Positions 24,721 to 33,566 of a stretch of DNA of 53,502 nucleotides are shown here, one piece after another. Position numbers and translations under genes: made by a program. The notes beneath the pieces were generated by a model. It saw only the letters and a program-made list of their open reading frames with translations. It made no database searches and was not told the origin of the DNA. The stretch covers positions 1 to 53,502 of the forward strand of contig CALEDR010000038.1 in NCBI GenBank assembly GCA_937949545.1. Direction: 5' to 3'. The number at the start of each line of letters is the position of its first letter. Within the stretch, counting starts at the first letter, position 1. This DNA comes from an uncultured Phycisphaerae bacterium (GTDB taxonomy: Bacteria > Planctomycetota > Phycisphaerae > Sedimentisphaerales > Anaerohalosphaeraceae).

Positions 24721-26151
24721 TTACAAATCTTTGATTTCGTGCAGGGGTTCGATGGGAGCCGGCGGCGGGACTGTCTCATCAAGCACCCGGATGGTTCTCC
24801 ACTGTCCGGTTCGGTACCGCAGATAAATCAGCCCGCTGAAGGCCAGAAGCGTCAGGCACAGAAATCCCCAGGTCCATCGGGGAGAGAGCTGGGCGATTTT
24901 CAGAAGAAAAAGCTGCCCGATAACCAGCGTCCAGTGCATGCTGACGGAAATAGCCATCGCCCAGAACGTATCGCCGGCGCCGCGAAGCGCGCCGCTGAAG
25001 ACCAGCGTCGTGGCGTCCGCCATCACATACAGGGCAGCCATCCGCAGCATAAAGACCGCTTCCGGACGGGCGGCGGCAAAGACGGCGTCCTCCTGAGGGG
25101 GACGGAAGACATCCACCAGAGGATGCGGAAAAAAAGCAAAGGTCAGCAAAGTGCAGAAGGAGTAGGTCCAGGCCAGTTTCAGTCCGGAAAGAGCGGCGCG
25201 GTCGGCAATGTCCGGTTCGGAGCGGCCCATATAGCGTCCGACCAGACTGGTCACACCGACATGAATGCCGACCAGCGGGATGAAAGAGACCAGGTCCCAG
25301 TTAAAGACGATGGTTACGGCAGTTGCAGTCTGGAGACCGCAGGCGTGAAAGTTGAGAATCAGCAGAGTAAAAGCCAGCATGTTGAGGAAGAATTCGATGC
25401 CCGCGGGTGTGCCGTACCGCCAGAGTTTTTTCATCAATAGACCGTCATATCGGAAGGAACGGGTCACGGCAAACACGTGCCGCTCAGGCCCGAGCAGATA
25501 AACACGGCCCAGCACAAGCAGTCCAAAGAAGCTCCCGAGGATTGTGCCGTAGGCCGCTCCGCGAATGCCGAGGGCCGGAAAACCGAAATGGCCGAAAATC
25601 AGAATATAATTGATAAAAATGTTCGAAACCGTTGACACAATCGCCGAGACCATGACGGTGTGGGTTTTGCCGATGCCGGAGAAAAAGCTGCTCAGGCAGT
25701 TTCGAAACAGACTAATCAGGACCCCGTACAGGAGGATATCGAAATAAACCGTTTGGGGGCCGAGCTGTTCCGGAGGAATTTTGGTGAGAAGAAAGAGTTT
25801 CCAGGCCAGAGGACGTGCGGCCAGAATGAGCGGCCATGCAAAGAGGGAAACAAGAAGACCCTGTGTAATCACAACCGGGCAATCGGTTTTTCTGCCTGCA
25901 CCGAAACATTGGGCCGTCAGAGCGGTGCAATAGCCCGTCACGCCGAGAAAGAATGTGCTCAGCATAAAGCAGGTCAGCCCTCCGCCCATTGCGGCACTCA
26001 TCTGGTGGGGTCCCAGACGCGACAGAAACAGCCGGTCTGTGAAAATCATAATGGTGTCGCAGGCGCTGGAAATGACCATCGGAAAGGCGATGGTGAGCAT
26101 TTCCTTTATCCCGCCGGGCCCCAGATAATTTTGTTTCCAAAACGAATTCAT
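24721..26151 (-). CDS. MATE family efflux transporter
   Basis: A 476-residue protein of twelve hydrophobic segments in two halves, as in multidrug and toxic compound extrusion transporters driven by Na+ or H+. Typical sequence near the first helices: MLTIAFPMVISSACDTIMIFTDRLFLSRLG, then GYCTALTAQCFGAGR. The second half shows NFHACGLQTATAVTI and GVTSLVGRYMGR. Substrate unknown. No clear ribosome site precedes the ATG. It diverges from lepA across a gap of about 170 bases and converges on the redoxin-like gene. Confidence 0.92.
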   Translation of the reverse strand: MNSFWKQNYLGPGGIKEMLTIAFPMVISSACDTIMIFTDRLFLSRLGPHQMSAAMGGGLTCFMLSTFFLGVTGYCTALTAQCFGAGRKTDCPVVITQGLLVSLFAWPLILAARPLAWKLFLLTKIPPEQLGPQTVYFDILLYGVLISLFRNCLSSFFSGIGKTHTVMVSAIVSTVSNIFINYILIFGHFGFPALGIRGAAYGTILGSFFGLLVLGRVYLLGPERHVFAVTRSFRYDGLLMKKLWRYGTPAGIEFFLNMLAFTLLILNFHACGLQTATAVTIVFNWDLVSFIPLVGIHVGVTSLVGRYMGRSEPDIADRAALSGLKLAWTYSFCTLLTFAFFPHPLVDVFRPPQEDAVFAAARPEAVFMLRMAALYVMADATTLVFSGALRGAGDTFWAMAISVSMHWTLVIGQLFLLKIAQLSPRWTWGFLCLTLLAFSGLIYLRYRTGQWRTIRVLDETVPPPAPIEPLHEIKDL

Positions 26152-26254
26152 TCGGCCGAAGGTCGCAAAACAAGAGGCAAAACAGGGTTTTTCCGTTCAC
26201 AGCGGGGTTATGGTATCGCTGGGGTCCGCTTTTGTCCAGAAAAGTTGGGGATGA

Positions 26255-26283
26255 TTGCCTGTTTCTGAAAAAGATGATATAAT
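26255..26283 (+). promoter_or_regulatory. Predicted lepA promoter
   Basis: TTGCCT (26255-26260), 17-base spacer, consensus TATAAT (26278-26283), 35 bases before the lepA start. Confidence 0.65.
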
Positions 26284-26318
26284 ATTCTCTTTTCCAAAGA
26301 CAGAGGTTTGGGATTCAT

Positions 26319-28115
26319 ATGGGAACGGAACATATACGGAATTTTTCGATTATTGCGCATATTGACCACGGCAAGAGTACGCTGGCGGACCGGCTGCTCG
26401 AGCTGACCGGCGCCATCAGCGACCGGGAAAAGAAAGAGCAGTTTCTGGATGATATGGACCTGGAGCGGGAGCGGGGCATTACCATTAAGGCCTCTGCGGT
26501 GACGATGACGTATCCGTATCAGGGCCGGACCTATATGCTGAATCTGATTGATACACCCGGGCATGTGGATTTTCATTATGAGGTGTCCCGCGCGCTGACC
26601 GCCTGTGAAGGCGCCCTTCTGGTGGTGGACGCCTCGCAGGGCGTAGAGGCGCAGACGGTTGCCAATGCCTATCTGGCCGTCGAAAGCGGCTGTGAAATCC
26701 TCGGGGTGATCAATAAGATTGATTTAACCGGGGCGCGTCCGGACGAAACAGCACAGGAGGTGGAGCATGCCTTCGGCATTCCGACCAAGGACTGCCTGAA
26801 GGTCAGTGCCAAGACAGGACAGGGTATTTCGGAACTGCTGGAGGCGATTATTACGCGTCTGCCGCCGCCGGAGGATAAAAGTGGAGAACCGACGGCTGCG
26901 CTGATTTTTGACAGCCATGCGGATGAATACCGCGGTGTAATTTGCTACGTGCGGGTGTTTCAGGGGCGTTTGTACAAACGCCAGAAAATCCGGCTGATGG
27001 GTTCCGGCCGCACTTATCAGATTACCGAGCTGGGCAAGTTTATGCCCCGAATGACTCCGGTGGAGGCCCTCGGCACCGGCGAGGTGGGCTATGTGATTGC
27101 CAATATCAAGAATCTGCACGATGTGACAGTCGGCGATACGATCACCGATTTTCATCATCCGGCGGAAAAACCGCTGCCGGGATATAAAAAGCCGGTCCAG
27201 ATGGTTTTTTCCGATTTTTATCCGTCCGGGGAGACGGATTATCCGAAGCTGCGGGAGGCGTTTGAAAAACTGGCGCTGAATGATGCGAGCTTCTCGTTTG
27301 CCCCGCAGAATTCACCGGCGCTGGGATTCGGCTTTCGCTGCGGATTTCTCGGGCTGCTGCATATGGAGATTGTGCAGGAGCGGCTGGAGCGGGAAAGCGA
27401 TGTGGACGTGGTGCAGACAGCCCCGACAGTCAGTTATGAGGTCTTGCTGACCTCCGGGGAGGTCAAGCGCATCGACAGTCCGGCAGAACTGCCCGACCGT
27501 TCGCGGATTGAAGAACTGCGGGAGCCGATGGTCCGGCTGGAAATCATTACCAGCCACGAATCGCTGGGCGGAGTGCTCCGTCTGGCGGAGGAGCGGCGGT
27601 GCAAACTGGTGAAAACCGAATACATCAGCCCCACACGTGTGATGCTCGAATACAAAGCTCCGCTGGCGGAGATTGTCTATGATTTTTATGACCAGCTCAA
27701 GGGCATCAGCCACGGCTACGCGACAATGGATTACGAGTTTTTGGGATTCGAGGCGTCGGATCTGGTCAAGATAGATATTTTGGTGAATAAAACTCCCATC
27801 GAAGCTCTTAGTTTAATTGTGCATCGGAGCAACGCCGAGAAGCGCGGGCGCAAACTGCTTTTGAAACTAAAGGAAGCCATCCCGCGGCATCAGTTTGAAA
27901 TCCCGCTGCAGGCGGCGATCGGCGGCAAGATTATCGCCCGGGAGACGATTAAAGCCTACCGCAAAGATGTGACGGCCAAGCTGTACGGCGGCGATGTCAC
28001 GCGAAAAATGAAGGTGCTCAAGCGACAGAAGGAGGGCAAGAAGCGGATGAAGGCCATTGGCCAGGTGACGATTCCGCAGGATGCCTTTATGTCCATTCTG
28101 GACACAAGCGATTGA
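26319..28115 (+). CDS. lepA: Elongation factor 4 (LepA)
   Basis: Ribosome-bound GTPase that acts on pre- or post-translocation ribosomes and in ribosome assembly. It has 598 residues, the standard length. GTPase motifs: G1 AHIDHGKSTLADRLL, switch RERGITIKASAV, G3 DTPGHVDFHYEVSR, G4 NKIDL. The LepA-specific C-terminal domain is visible (INKTPIEALSLIVHR in variant form, RETIKAYRKDVTAKLYGGDVTRK, KRMKAIGQVTIPQDAFMSIL). Single gene behind a strong promoter; a DUF4143-type ATPase follows on the same strand. Confidence 0.98.
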   Translation: MGTEHIRNFSIIAHIDHGKSTLADRLLELTGAISDREKKEQFLDDMDLERERGITIKASAVTMTYPYQGRTYMLNLIDTPGHVDFHYEVSRALTACEGALLVVDASQGVEAQTVANAYLAVESGCEILGVINKIDLTGARPDETAQEVEHAFGIPTKDCLKVSAKTGQGISELLEAIITRLPPPEDKSGEPTAALIFDSHADEYRGVICYVRVFQGRLYKRQKIRLMGSGRTYQITELGKFMPRMTPVEALGTGEVGYVIANIKNLHDVTVGDTITDFHHPAEKPLPGYKKPVQMVFSDFYPSGETDYPKLREAFEKLALNDASFSFAPQNSPALGFGFRCGFLGLLHMEIVQERLERESDVDVVQTAPTVSYEVLLTSGEVKRIDSPAELPDRSRIEELREPMVRLEIITSHESLGGVLRLAEERRCKLVKTEYISPTRVMLEYKAPLAEIVYDFYDQLKGISHGYATMDYEFLGFEASDLVKIDILVNKTPIEALSLIVHRSNAEKRGRKLLLKLKEAIPRHQFEIPLQAAIGGKIIARETIKAYRKDVTAKLYGGDVTRKMKVLKRQKEGKKRMKAIGQVTIPQDAFMSILDTSD

Positions 28116-28169
28116 GTTTTCTTGGAAACCCCCAAATAAAGACTATAATTGTCTTTATAATTCGACTTT

Positions 28170-28220
28170 TTTCGATAATGTCGTAAAATAGTATAGACTG
28201 TTTTACGACGTTGTCGATAA
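28170..28220. promoter_or_regulatory. Imperfect 19-20 bp inverted repeat upstream of the ATPase gene
   Basis: The left arm (28170-28188, ending GTCGTAAAA) mirrors the right arm (28201-28220, beginning TTTTACGACGTTGTC) around a 12-base centre. The right arm ends 10 bases before the ATG at 28230, and no ribosome site is seen there. It could be an operator for self-regulation or an RNA hairpin. Confidence 0.55.
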
Positions 28221-28229
28221 TAGTATCAT

Positions 28230-29435
28230 ATGGAGATTCGAAGACGCTTATACGATACGATTTTAGCCCGCCATTTGTCATTAAACCGCCGGATGGCCTT
28301 TGTCAGCGGGGCTCGGCAAGTCGGCAAAACGACTACCTGTCGGCTTGTTGCCCGGAGGTATTTTAATTGGGATAACGTAGATGACCGTTCGAAGATTGTC
28401 AAAGGGCCGTCGGCGGCGGCCGAACAAGCGGGCTTGAATCAGCTTAACCAGGCGACTCCTGTTATCCTGTTTGATGAACTGTATAAGTTCAGAAAATGGA
28501 AGCTTTTTTTAAAAGGATTTTTTGATACCTATGCGGATCAGGTCCGGATTGTCGTAACCGGCAGTTCGCGGCTGGATATTCATCAGCATGGGGGAGACAG
28601 TTTGATAGACCGGTATTTTTTATACCGAATGCATCCGTTTACGGCCGCAGAAACGGTTCGTCAGGACCTGCCTGAGCCCGGACCGATTGTTCGTTCGCCC
28701 AAGCCTGTTCCGGAGGAGGATTATGCCGCGCTCTGGGAGTATGGCGGCTATCCGGAGCCGTTTCTTCGCCGGGATGCCATGTTCAGCCGACAGTGGCACA
28801 ATCTGCGGGTGCAGCTCTTGCGGGAGGACGTGCGGGATTTAACGAGGATTCAGCAGATGGATCAGTTAGAGCTGCTGGTTCATCTGCTCCTTGCCCGGTC
28901 CGGGAGCCAGCTGGTTTACAGCAGTCTGGCCGCGGAGGTCGGTGTAACGATAGACACCGTTCGCCGATGGATTGGGACCTTATGCAATCTACACCTCGGG
29001 TTTTTAATTCGGCCGTGGTTTAAAAATGTTTCCCGTTCTCTTCGCAAAGAACCGAAATGGTTTGTATGCGACTGGTCGCTGGCGGAGGATACCGGCAGAC
29101 GAGCGGAAACCTTTGTGGCTTGTCATTTGCTCAAGGCGGTGGAGGGGTGGAACGACCTGGGTCTGGGGACATTTGTTTTGGGGTATGTGCGGGATGTCTA
29201 TCAGCGGGAGACGGATTTTATCGTGGTTCGGGACGGCAAGCCGTGGTTTCTGGCGGAGGTCAAGAGCTCTGACACGAAAATAAGCCCCGCATTGTCCTAT
29301 TTTCAGCGTCAGCTGAAGGTGCCGTTTGCCTTTCAGGTCGTGATGGATGAACCGTATGTGGATGCGGATTGTTTTTCTCGTCCGCATCAGCCGATTGTTG
29401 TGCCGGCCCGGACGTTTCTTTCTCAATTGCTCTAA
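28230..29435 (+). CDS. ATP-binding protein of the AAA_14/DUF4143 family
   Basis: A 401-residue protein. The N-terminal AAA_14 ATPase domain has Walker A SGARQVGKTT (about residues 26-35), a Walker B-like VILFDELYKFRKWK, and the sensor VTGSSRLDI. The C-terminal DUF4143 part resembles a PD-(D/E)xK nuclease fold: ETDFIVVRDGKPWFLAEVKSS, with Asp and Glu-x-Lys in the right order. Members are widespread and often horizontally moved; their cellular role is unclear. The start has no ribosome site and is preceded by a long palindrome. It converges on menG. Confidence 0.85.
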   Translation: MEIRRRLYDTILARHLSLNRRMAFVSGARQVGKTTTCRLVARRYFNWDNVDDRSKIVKGPSAAAEQAGLNQLNQATPVILFDELYKFRKWKLFLKGFFDTYADQVRIVVTGSSRLDIHQHGGDSLIDRYFLYRMHPFTAAETVRQDLPEPGPIVRSPKPVPEEDYAALWEYGGYPEPFLRRDAMFSRQWHNLRVQLLREDVRDLTRIQQMDQLELLVHLLLARSGSQLVYSSLAAEVGVTIDTVRRWIGTLCNLHLGFLIRPWFKNVSRSLRKEPKWFVCDWSLAEDTGRRAETFVACHLLKAVEGWNDLGLGTFVLGYVRDVYQRETDFIVVRDGKPWFLAEVKSSDTKISPALSYFQRQLKVPFAFQVVMDEPYVDADCFSRPHQPIVVPARTFLSQLL

Positions 29436-29441
29436 ACCGAT

Positions 29442-30116
29442 TTACAGCAGGTGTCCGAGCATGTGCAGGGTGACGGTGCCGGCGCAGAGGCGATGGCCTG
29501 CGGAATAGGACAGACCTGCCTGTCGACAAACGCCTCGAAAATCTAATTCATCATTCCAGGTGCGGATGGATTCTGCCAGATAAATCAGCGGGTTGGGTCT
29601 GCCGAAAAGGGGAACACTTGCAGCGGGCATCAGATATCGAAGATACATCCAGAACAATCTGCGAACCAATTTGTTTTTCGGCAGGGAGAATTCGAGGATG
29701 CCGATGCGTCCGGCGGGATGCAGGAGCCGCTTCATTTCCTTCAGGGCTGCAGAGAGGTCGGGGATATTCCGCAGGCCGAACGCACAGGCAATCAGGCCGA
29801 AAGAGCTCGGCGGAAGTTCTGTCTGGACGGCGTCGCCGACCTGCCAGGTTATCTGCTCAGACAGGGTAGCGTATTTTTTCTCGGCCTGCTCAATCATCGC
29901 CGGACTGATATCCAGGCCGATGATTTCAGCGGCGGGCTGAAGACGGGCCAGGGCGGCGGCCATTTCGCCTGTTCCGCAGCACAAATCAAGGATGCGCTCT
30001 TGCGGCTGCGGATTCAGCAGAGCAGCGGCGGTGAGGCGCCAGCGCCGGTCCAGCCCGAAACTGAACAGGCGATTGCAGAGGTCATAGCGTGCGGCGATGG
30101 GTTCAAAGTCAAACAC
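29442..30116 (-). CDS. menG: Demethylmenaquinone methyltransferase
   Basis: Last step of menaquinone synthesis: methylates demethylmenaquinone using S-adenosylmethionine (UbiE/MenG/COQ5 family). It has 224 residues. N-terminal FDFEPIAARYDLCNRLFSFGLDRRWR is the family signature. Motif I is ILDLCCGTGEMAAAL, and later segments include GLDISPAMIEQAEKKY, ACAFGLRNIPDLSAALKEMKRLLHPAGRIGILEFS. Start is GTG with GGAG 7 bases upstream. It lies 22 bases after menA, so the two menaquinone genes are co-transcribed, and the order supports MenG over UbiE. Confidence 0.93.
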   Translation of the reverse strand: MFDFEPIAARYDLCNRLFSFGLDRRWRLTAAALLNPQPQERILDLCCGTGEMAAALARLQPAAEIIGLDISPAMIEQAEKKYATLSEQITWQVGDAVQTELPPSSFGLIACAFGLRNIPDLSAALKEMKRLLHPAGRIGILEFSLPKNKLVRRLFWMYLRYLMPAASVPLFGRPNPLIYLAESIRTWNDELDFRGVCRQAGLSYSAGHRLCAGTVTLHMLGHLL

Positions 30117-30138
30117 GGCGGTTCTCCGAACGTTCGAT

Positions 30139-31065
30139 TTATCCTGCCTTGTTCAGCAGAATAGATAGGATCAGAAGAATGCCGAAGGTCAGATGCAGGG
30201 CGGCAGTCTGACGGTCCAGAGTCTCAATCTGCCGGCAATGACGGGCGGTCAGGACACTGCGCAGGTTGCGGACCGCCAAAGGAGCCGCCAGCAGCGCCAG
30301 AAGCGACAGCGCAGGAAGAATGTTCAGGATAATCAGGACGGCCGTAATTCCGAAAGCCGCCAGCACAAGAGCAGCGTATTCGATTGTGGCCCGGCGAGAA
30401 CCCAGCACACAGGCGGTTGTCTGAATGCCGGCTTTGGTGTCGTCGTCGATGTCACGCAGATTGTTGGCGGTCAGAATGGCTGTCACAAGACAACCGACCG
30501 GCAGTGAGACCCACAAGACCGAATGGCGGTATGTGCCGGTCAGGACATAAAAAGAGCCGATGACCATCAGCGGACCCATCAGCACAAAGACCATCGGATC
30601 GCCGAATCCCCGATACTTCAGAAAGACCGGAAATCCGGTATAAAAGAACCCGCCGGCCATTCCGACCAGTCCCAAAAGAAGCATCGGCCAGCCGCGAAGC
30701 CAGACAAACCAAAATCCGAGCAGCGCCGTAAGGGCAAAACAAATCAGTCCGACGGTCAGGACAGCGCCAGGCGTCAGCAGGCCTTCGGGAAGGACTCGGC
30801 TGCCGCCGCGTGTGTCAGGTCGGTCCACGCCTTTGAGAAAATCAAAATATTCGTTGATCAGATTGGTCCCGGCGTGAATTGCCAGCGAGGCGGCCAGAAC
30901 GAAAGGAAGCAGCCGCCACTGTGTATTTGTGTTGCCGTATGCCAGGGCCGCTCCCAGAAAGACAGGAATGATAGACGCCGTATAAGAAAAGGGGCGAAAG
31001 GCCTGAAGCCAGACGGAAAGCCGGGATCGATTCATTTCGGTTGGTTTGGGCAGCTCAGGCGACAT
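30139..31065 (-). CDS. menA: 1,4-dihydroxy-2-naphthoate polyprenyltransferase
   Basis: Membrane prenyltransferase of the UbiA superfamily that attaches the isoprenoid chain to dihydroxynaphthoate in menaquinone synthesis. It has 308 residues and about eight membrane helices. The first Asp-rich motif is NLINEYFDFLKGVDRPDT; the second is visible as NNLRDIDDDTKAG. Typical MenA N-terminus: WLQAFRPFSYTASIIPVFLGAALAY. The ATG overlaps the end of truD by 11 bases, suggesting coupling; ATG 31035 is an alternative. With menG next, the product is likely menaquinone. Confidence 0.93.
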   Translation of the reverse strand: MSPELPKPTEMNRSRLSVWLQAFRPFSYTASIIPVFLGAALAYGNTNTQWRLLPFVLAASLAIHAGTNLINEYFDFLKGVDRPDTRGGSRVLPEGLLTPGAVLTVGLICFALTALLGFWFVWLRGWPMLLLGLVGMAGGFFYTGFPVFLKYRGFGDPMVFVLMGPLMVIGSFYVLTGTYRHSVLWVSLPVGCLVTAILTANNLRDIDDDTKAGIQTTACVLGSRRATIEYAALVLAAFGITAVLIILNILPALSLLALLAAPLAVRNLRSVLTARHCRQIETLDRQTAALHLTFGILLILSILLNKAG

Positions 31066-32323
31066 CTTTTTTCATCAGCTCCCGCAGCAGAATGGTGGCA
31101 TAGCAGCCGGAATCCAGTTCGAAGGACAGCTGAAGGTATTCGCCTTTGTCATCCTGTCCGGTGTCGATTTCAGTCTGTTTGGGCTGAAAGCGCAGAGCCC
31201 GCCGTCCGCCTTTGGCGCCGGCAGTTTTGAGCCGCCGAAGGTCTTCCTCCTGCAGCGGGACCTGGTCGAGGACGGCGTTTTCGATTTCTCCGGCGGCTCC
31301 GCTGATTCGGGTGGTGCGAAGCCCCAGCAGGGGGCCGGTCGGACTGATTTCAAACCGTTCGCATCGGGGCTGTTCGGCCGCAGGGTCTTCAACCGCAAAA
31401 CAGGCTCCGTTGTCGTGCTTCATCGCCAAATCCCCCTGGAGCACCTGGTCGATTCGAGGCATTCGAGCGGCCAGAACCTGGTTGAAAATATGAGACTGCC
31501 ATGCCGCCACAAGAAGACTGCGGAACGGTTTGCTGACGGCCAGGGCGGCGCGGCGTTTATCACCGGGATAGTCAATTAGCGACTGCAGCGCCCGCCGCTG
31601 GTCGCGGAAACGGAACGGCCAGTTGCGGTAGGCCTTGTCGTATTGGCCTTCTTCATAAAATCGCCGGGCCCGAATGAAATCTTTCTGTTTGTCCAGTTCG
31701 GGTTTGCCCAGCAGGATGTCCGTAAACTCTTCGAGACGATCCTTTACGAGGGCCCAGCCGAGCAGGTGCGATTCAAAACGAGACCCGAATCGCTGGGGAC
31801 CGAAATAGTTCGGCACACCGCGCCGGGCCAGAATGTTTAAACACTGCTCGGCAATTTCTTTGCCGTGCGGGACAGGAACCTCCAGCTGCCGGACCCGGAT
31901 GCGGAAGCGGTTGCCGGCCAGATGACCGGTTTTGAGTTTGTTGTTGTGCCGGGCGACTTCGAGAATGCGGATGTTCGGGAGCTCCAGGGCCAGCAGCCGA
32001 TCCGGTTCGACGTGTTCAACCGACATCCATTGGCGGGTGACGGCTTTGGTGTCTTTGCGTCCGGCCATCCCGATATCCAGATGGCGGACCCCGAGGGCGT
32101 CGGCAATTCGTTCGGCGGCATCGGAACTGGCCAGGCCGTTTTTTTCAATCCGGAAGAAGGTGTGGGTCCCCTCGCCGGACGGCTGATAAAGAGGAATTTC
32201 ATCGACAAAGAAATCCTCCGGGCAGACCTTGATGACGCCGCCGATGCCGGGCAGCTCTTTAGTCAGATACGGCCAGGCGGTTGTATCCACCAGTTCAATA
32301 TTATTTTCAGACAGAGAATCCAT
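31055..32323 (-). CDS. truD: tRNA pseudouridine synthase D
   Basis: Converts uridine 13 of tRNA to pseudouridine. The protein has 422 residues from ATG 32323; a longer frame to 32434 adds 37 residues unlike the family. The catalytic Asp91 lies in MAGRKDTKAVTRQW. Further signatures: ERIADALGVRHLDIG, GNRFRIRVRQ, GVPNYFGPQRFGSR and the internal TRUD-domain segment around QSHIFNQVLAARM. No strong ribosome site was seen. First gene of a truD-menA-menG cluster; the functional link is not obvious. Confidence 0.92.
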   Translation of the reverse strand: MDSLSENNIELVDTTAWPYLTKELPGIGGVIKVCPEDFFVDEIPLYQPSGEGTHTFFRIEKNGLASSDAAERIADALGVRHLDIGMAGRKDTKAVTRQWMSVEHVEPDRLLALELPNIRILEVARHNNKLKTGHLAGNRFRIRVRQLEVPVPHGKEIAEQCLNILARRGVPNYFGPQRFGSRFESHLLGWALVKDRLEEFTDILLGKPELDKQKDFIRARRFYEEGQYDKAYRNWPFRFRDQRRALQSLIDYPGDKRRAALAVSKPFRSLLVAAWQSHIFNQVLAARMPRIDQVLQGDLAMKHDNGACFAVEDPAAEQPRCERFEISPTGPLLGLRTTRISGAAGEIENAVLDQVPLQEEDLRRLKTAGAKGGRRALRFQPKQTEIDTGQDDKGEYLQLSFELDSGCYATILLRELMKKDVA

Positions 32324-32396
32324 CGTTTTCTGCTTTTTTAGAGTTTTCCTTAGGATAGAGACTGGATGGAAAAAAGCAAGAGGCAAAAACTGGACA

Positions 32397-33566
32397 TCAA
32401 ACGTCAGCAAAATCGCAGAGGATTGAATCGGCAACGGCCCGAGCGGGGCGTGTCAGCTGAATTGTTTCGTGGGTATATTCCAATAATCCGAGAGCGGCGT
32501 AGTGCTGAATAGGTTCGGCAAATAATTCCATCGGGTCAAAGCCGGTTTGGGAGATAAACTGTTGTCGATTAATTCCGGCTGTTTTCCGCAGATTTAGGAC
32601 AGCCGTCTCACAGGCGATTTCGAGGGGGGAGGGTACCTGAACCTCGTCGAAGGCCCATTGGTTCTTTCGGATAGATTCGATGTATTGGTCCAGGTCGGCA
32701 ATGTGGCGGGTCCGCTGACCATTGAACCATGAAGCGGCGGAAGGCCCCAGTCCCAGCCATGGGCGATTGTCCCAATAGCGAAAATTGTGTCGGCAGGCAA
32801 AGCCGGGGCGGGCGAAGTTGGAGATTTCATACGGCTCCAGGCCGGCTGAGGCGAGGAGGTCGATAGCGGCCTCATACATCTGTCGGTCGGTGTCTTCATC
32901 TACAGGAACAATTCTTCCGTCCTCGAGATTGCGAAAAAGCGGGGTGTCTGATTCGTAGGTCAGACTGTAGGCCGACAGATGAGGGATGTCGAGGGCGAGG
33001 GCTTTACGGACAGACTGCTTCCAGGTTTTTAAGGAAGAACCGGGGACGGCATAAATCAAATCCAGTGCTATATTTTCGAAGCCGCATTGTCGGGCTGTTT
33101 TGACGGTTTTGGAGATGTCCTGCGGCTGGTGAAGCCGTCCGAGGAACGACAGCTCCTCCGGATGAAAGGATTGAGCCCCGATGGAGAGTCGGTTGACGCC
33201 GGAAGATTTCAATACCGTAAAAAACTCTGCATTGGTCTGAGCCGGATTGATTTCAACCGTGAACTCTTCCGTCGGCCGGCCTGTCTGTTCGAGAAGCCGG
33301 CGAAGCAAAAAGTCTATTTGGCTGACCGACAGAACAGAAGGAGAGCCGCCGCCGATGTACAGGGTTTGGATAGGATGATGAACGTTATAGAGCTCAAGTT
33401 CTCTCAAAACGGCTCGGCTCCAGGCATCCGCCGCTTCTGTATTGTAGGGAATGGAATAAAAGGAGCAGTAGCGGCATTTGCGGGCACAAAAGGGCACGTG
33501 AATATAAACGGACAGGGTGTTGTCAGGAATCGGAGAAGCGTTTGGTTGGAAACGTTTTTCAGACAT
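32397..33566 (-). CDS. hemW: HemW-like radical SAM protein
   Basis: Radical SAM protein related to oxygen-independent coproporphyrinogen III oxidase; HemW is described as a haem chaperone rather than an oxidase. It has 389 residues from ATG 33566, which overlaps the pssA stop by 8 bases. Iron-sulfur motif Cys27-x3-Cys31-x2-Cys34 in HVPFCARKCRYCSFYS. Family segments: LYIGGGSPSVLS, TVEINPAQTN, RLSIGAQSF, NIALDLIYAVPGSS, HLSAYSLTYE and NFARPGFACRHNFRYW. The last His/Asn-containing segment is typical of HemW. The longer frame to 33662 is not supported. Confidence 0.88.
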   Translation of the reverse strand: MSEKRFQPNASPIPDNTLSVYIHVPFCARKCRYCSFYSIPYNTEAADAWSRAVLRELELYNVHHPIQTLYIGGGSPSVLSVSQIDFLLRRLLEQTGRPTEEFTVEINPAQTNAEFFTVLKSSGVNRLSIGAQSFHPEELSFLGRLHQPQDISKTVKTARQCGFENIALDLIYAVPGSSLKTWKQSVRKALALDIPHLSAYSLTYESDTPLFRNLEDGRIVPVDEDTDRQMYEAAIDLLASAGLEPYEISNFARPGFACRHNFRYWDNRPWLGLGPSAASWFNGQRTRHIADLDQYIESIRKNQWAFDEVQVPSPLEIACETAVLNLRKTAGINRQQFISQTGFDPMELFAEPIQHYAALGLLEYTHETIQLTRPARAVADSILCDFADV

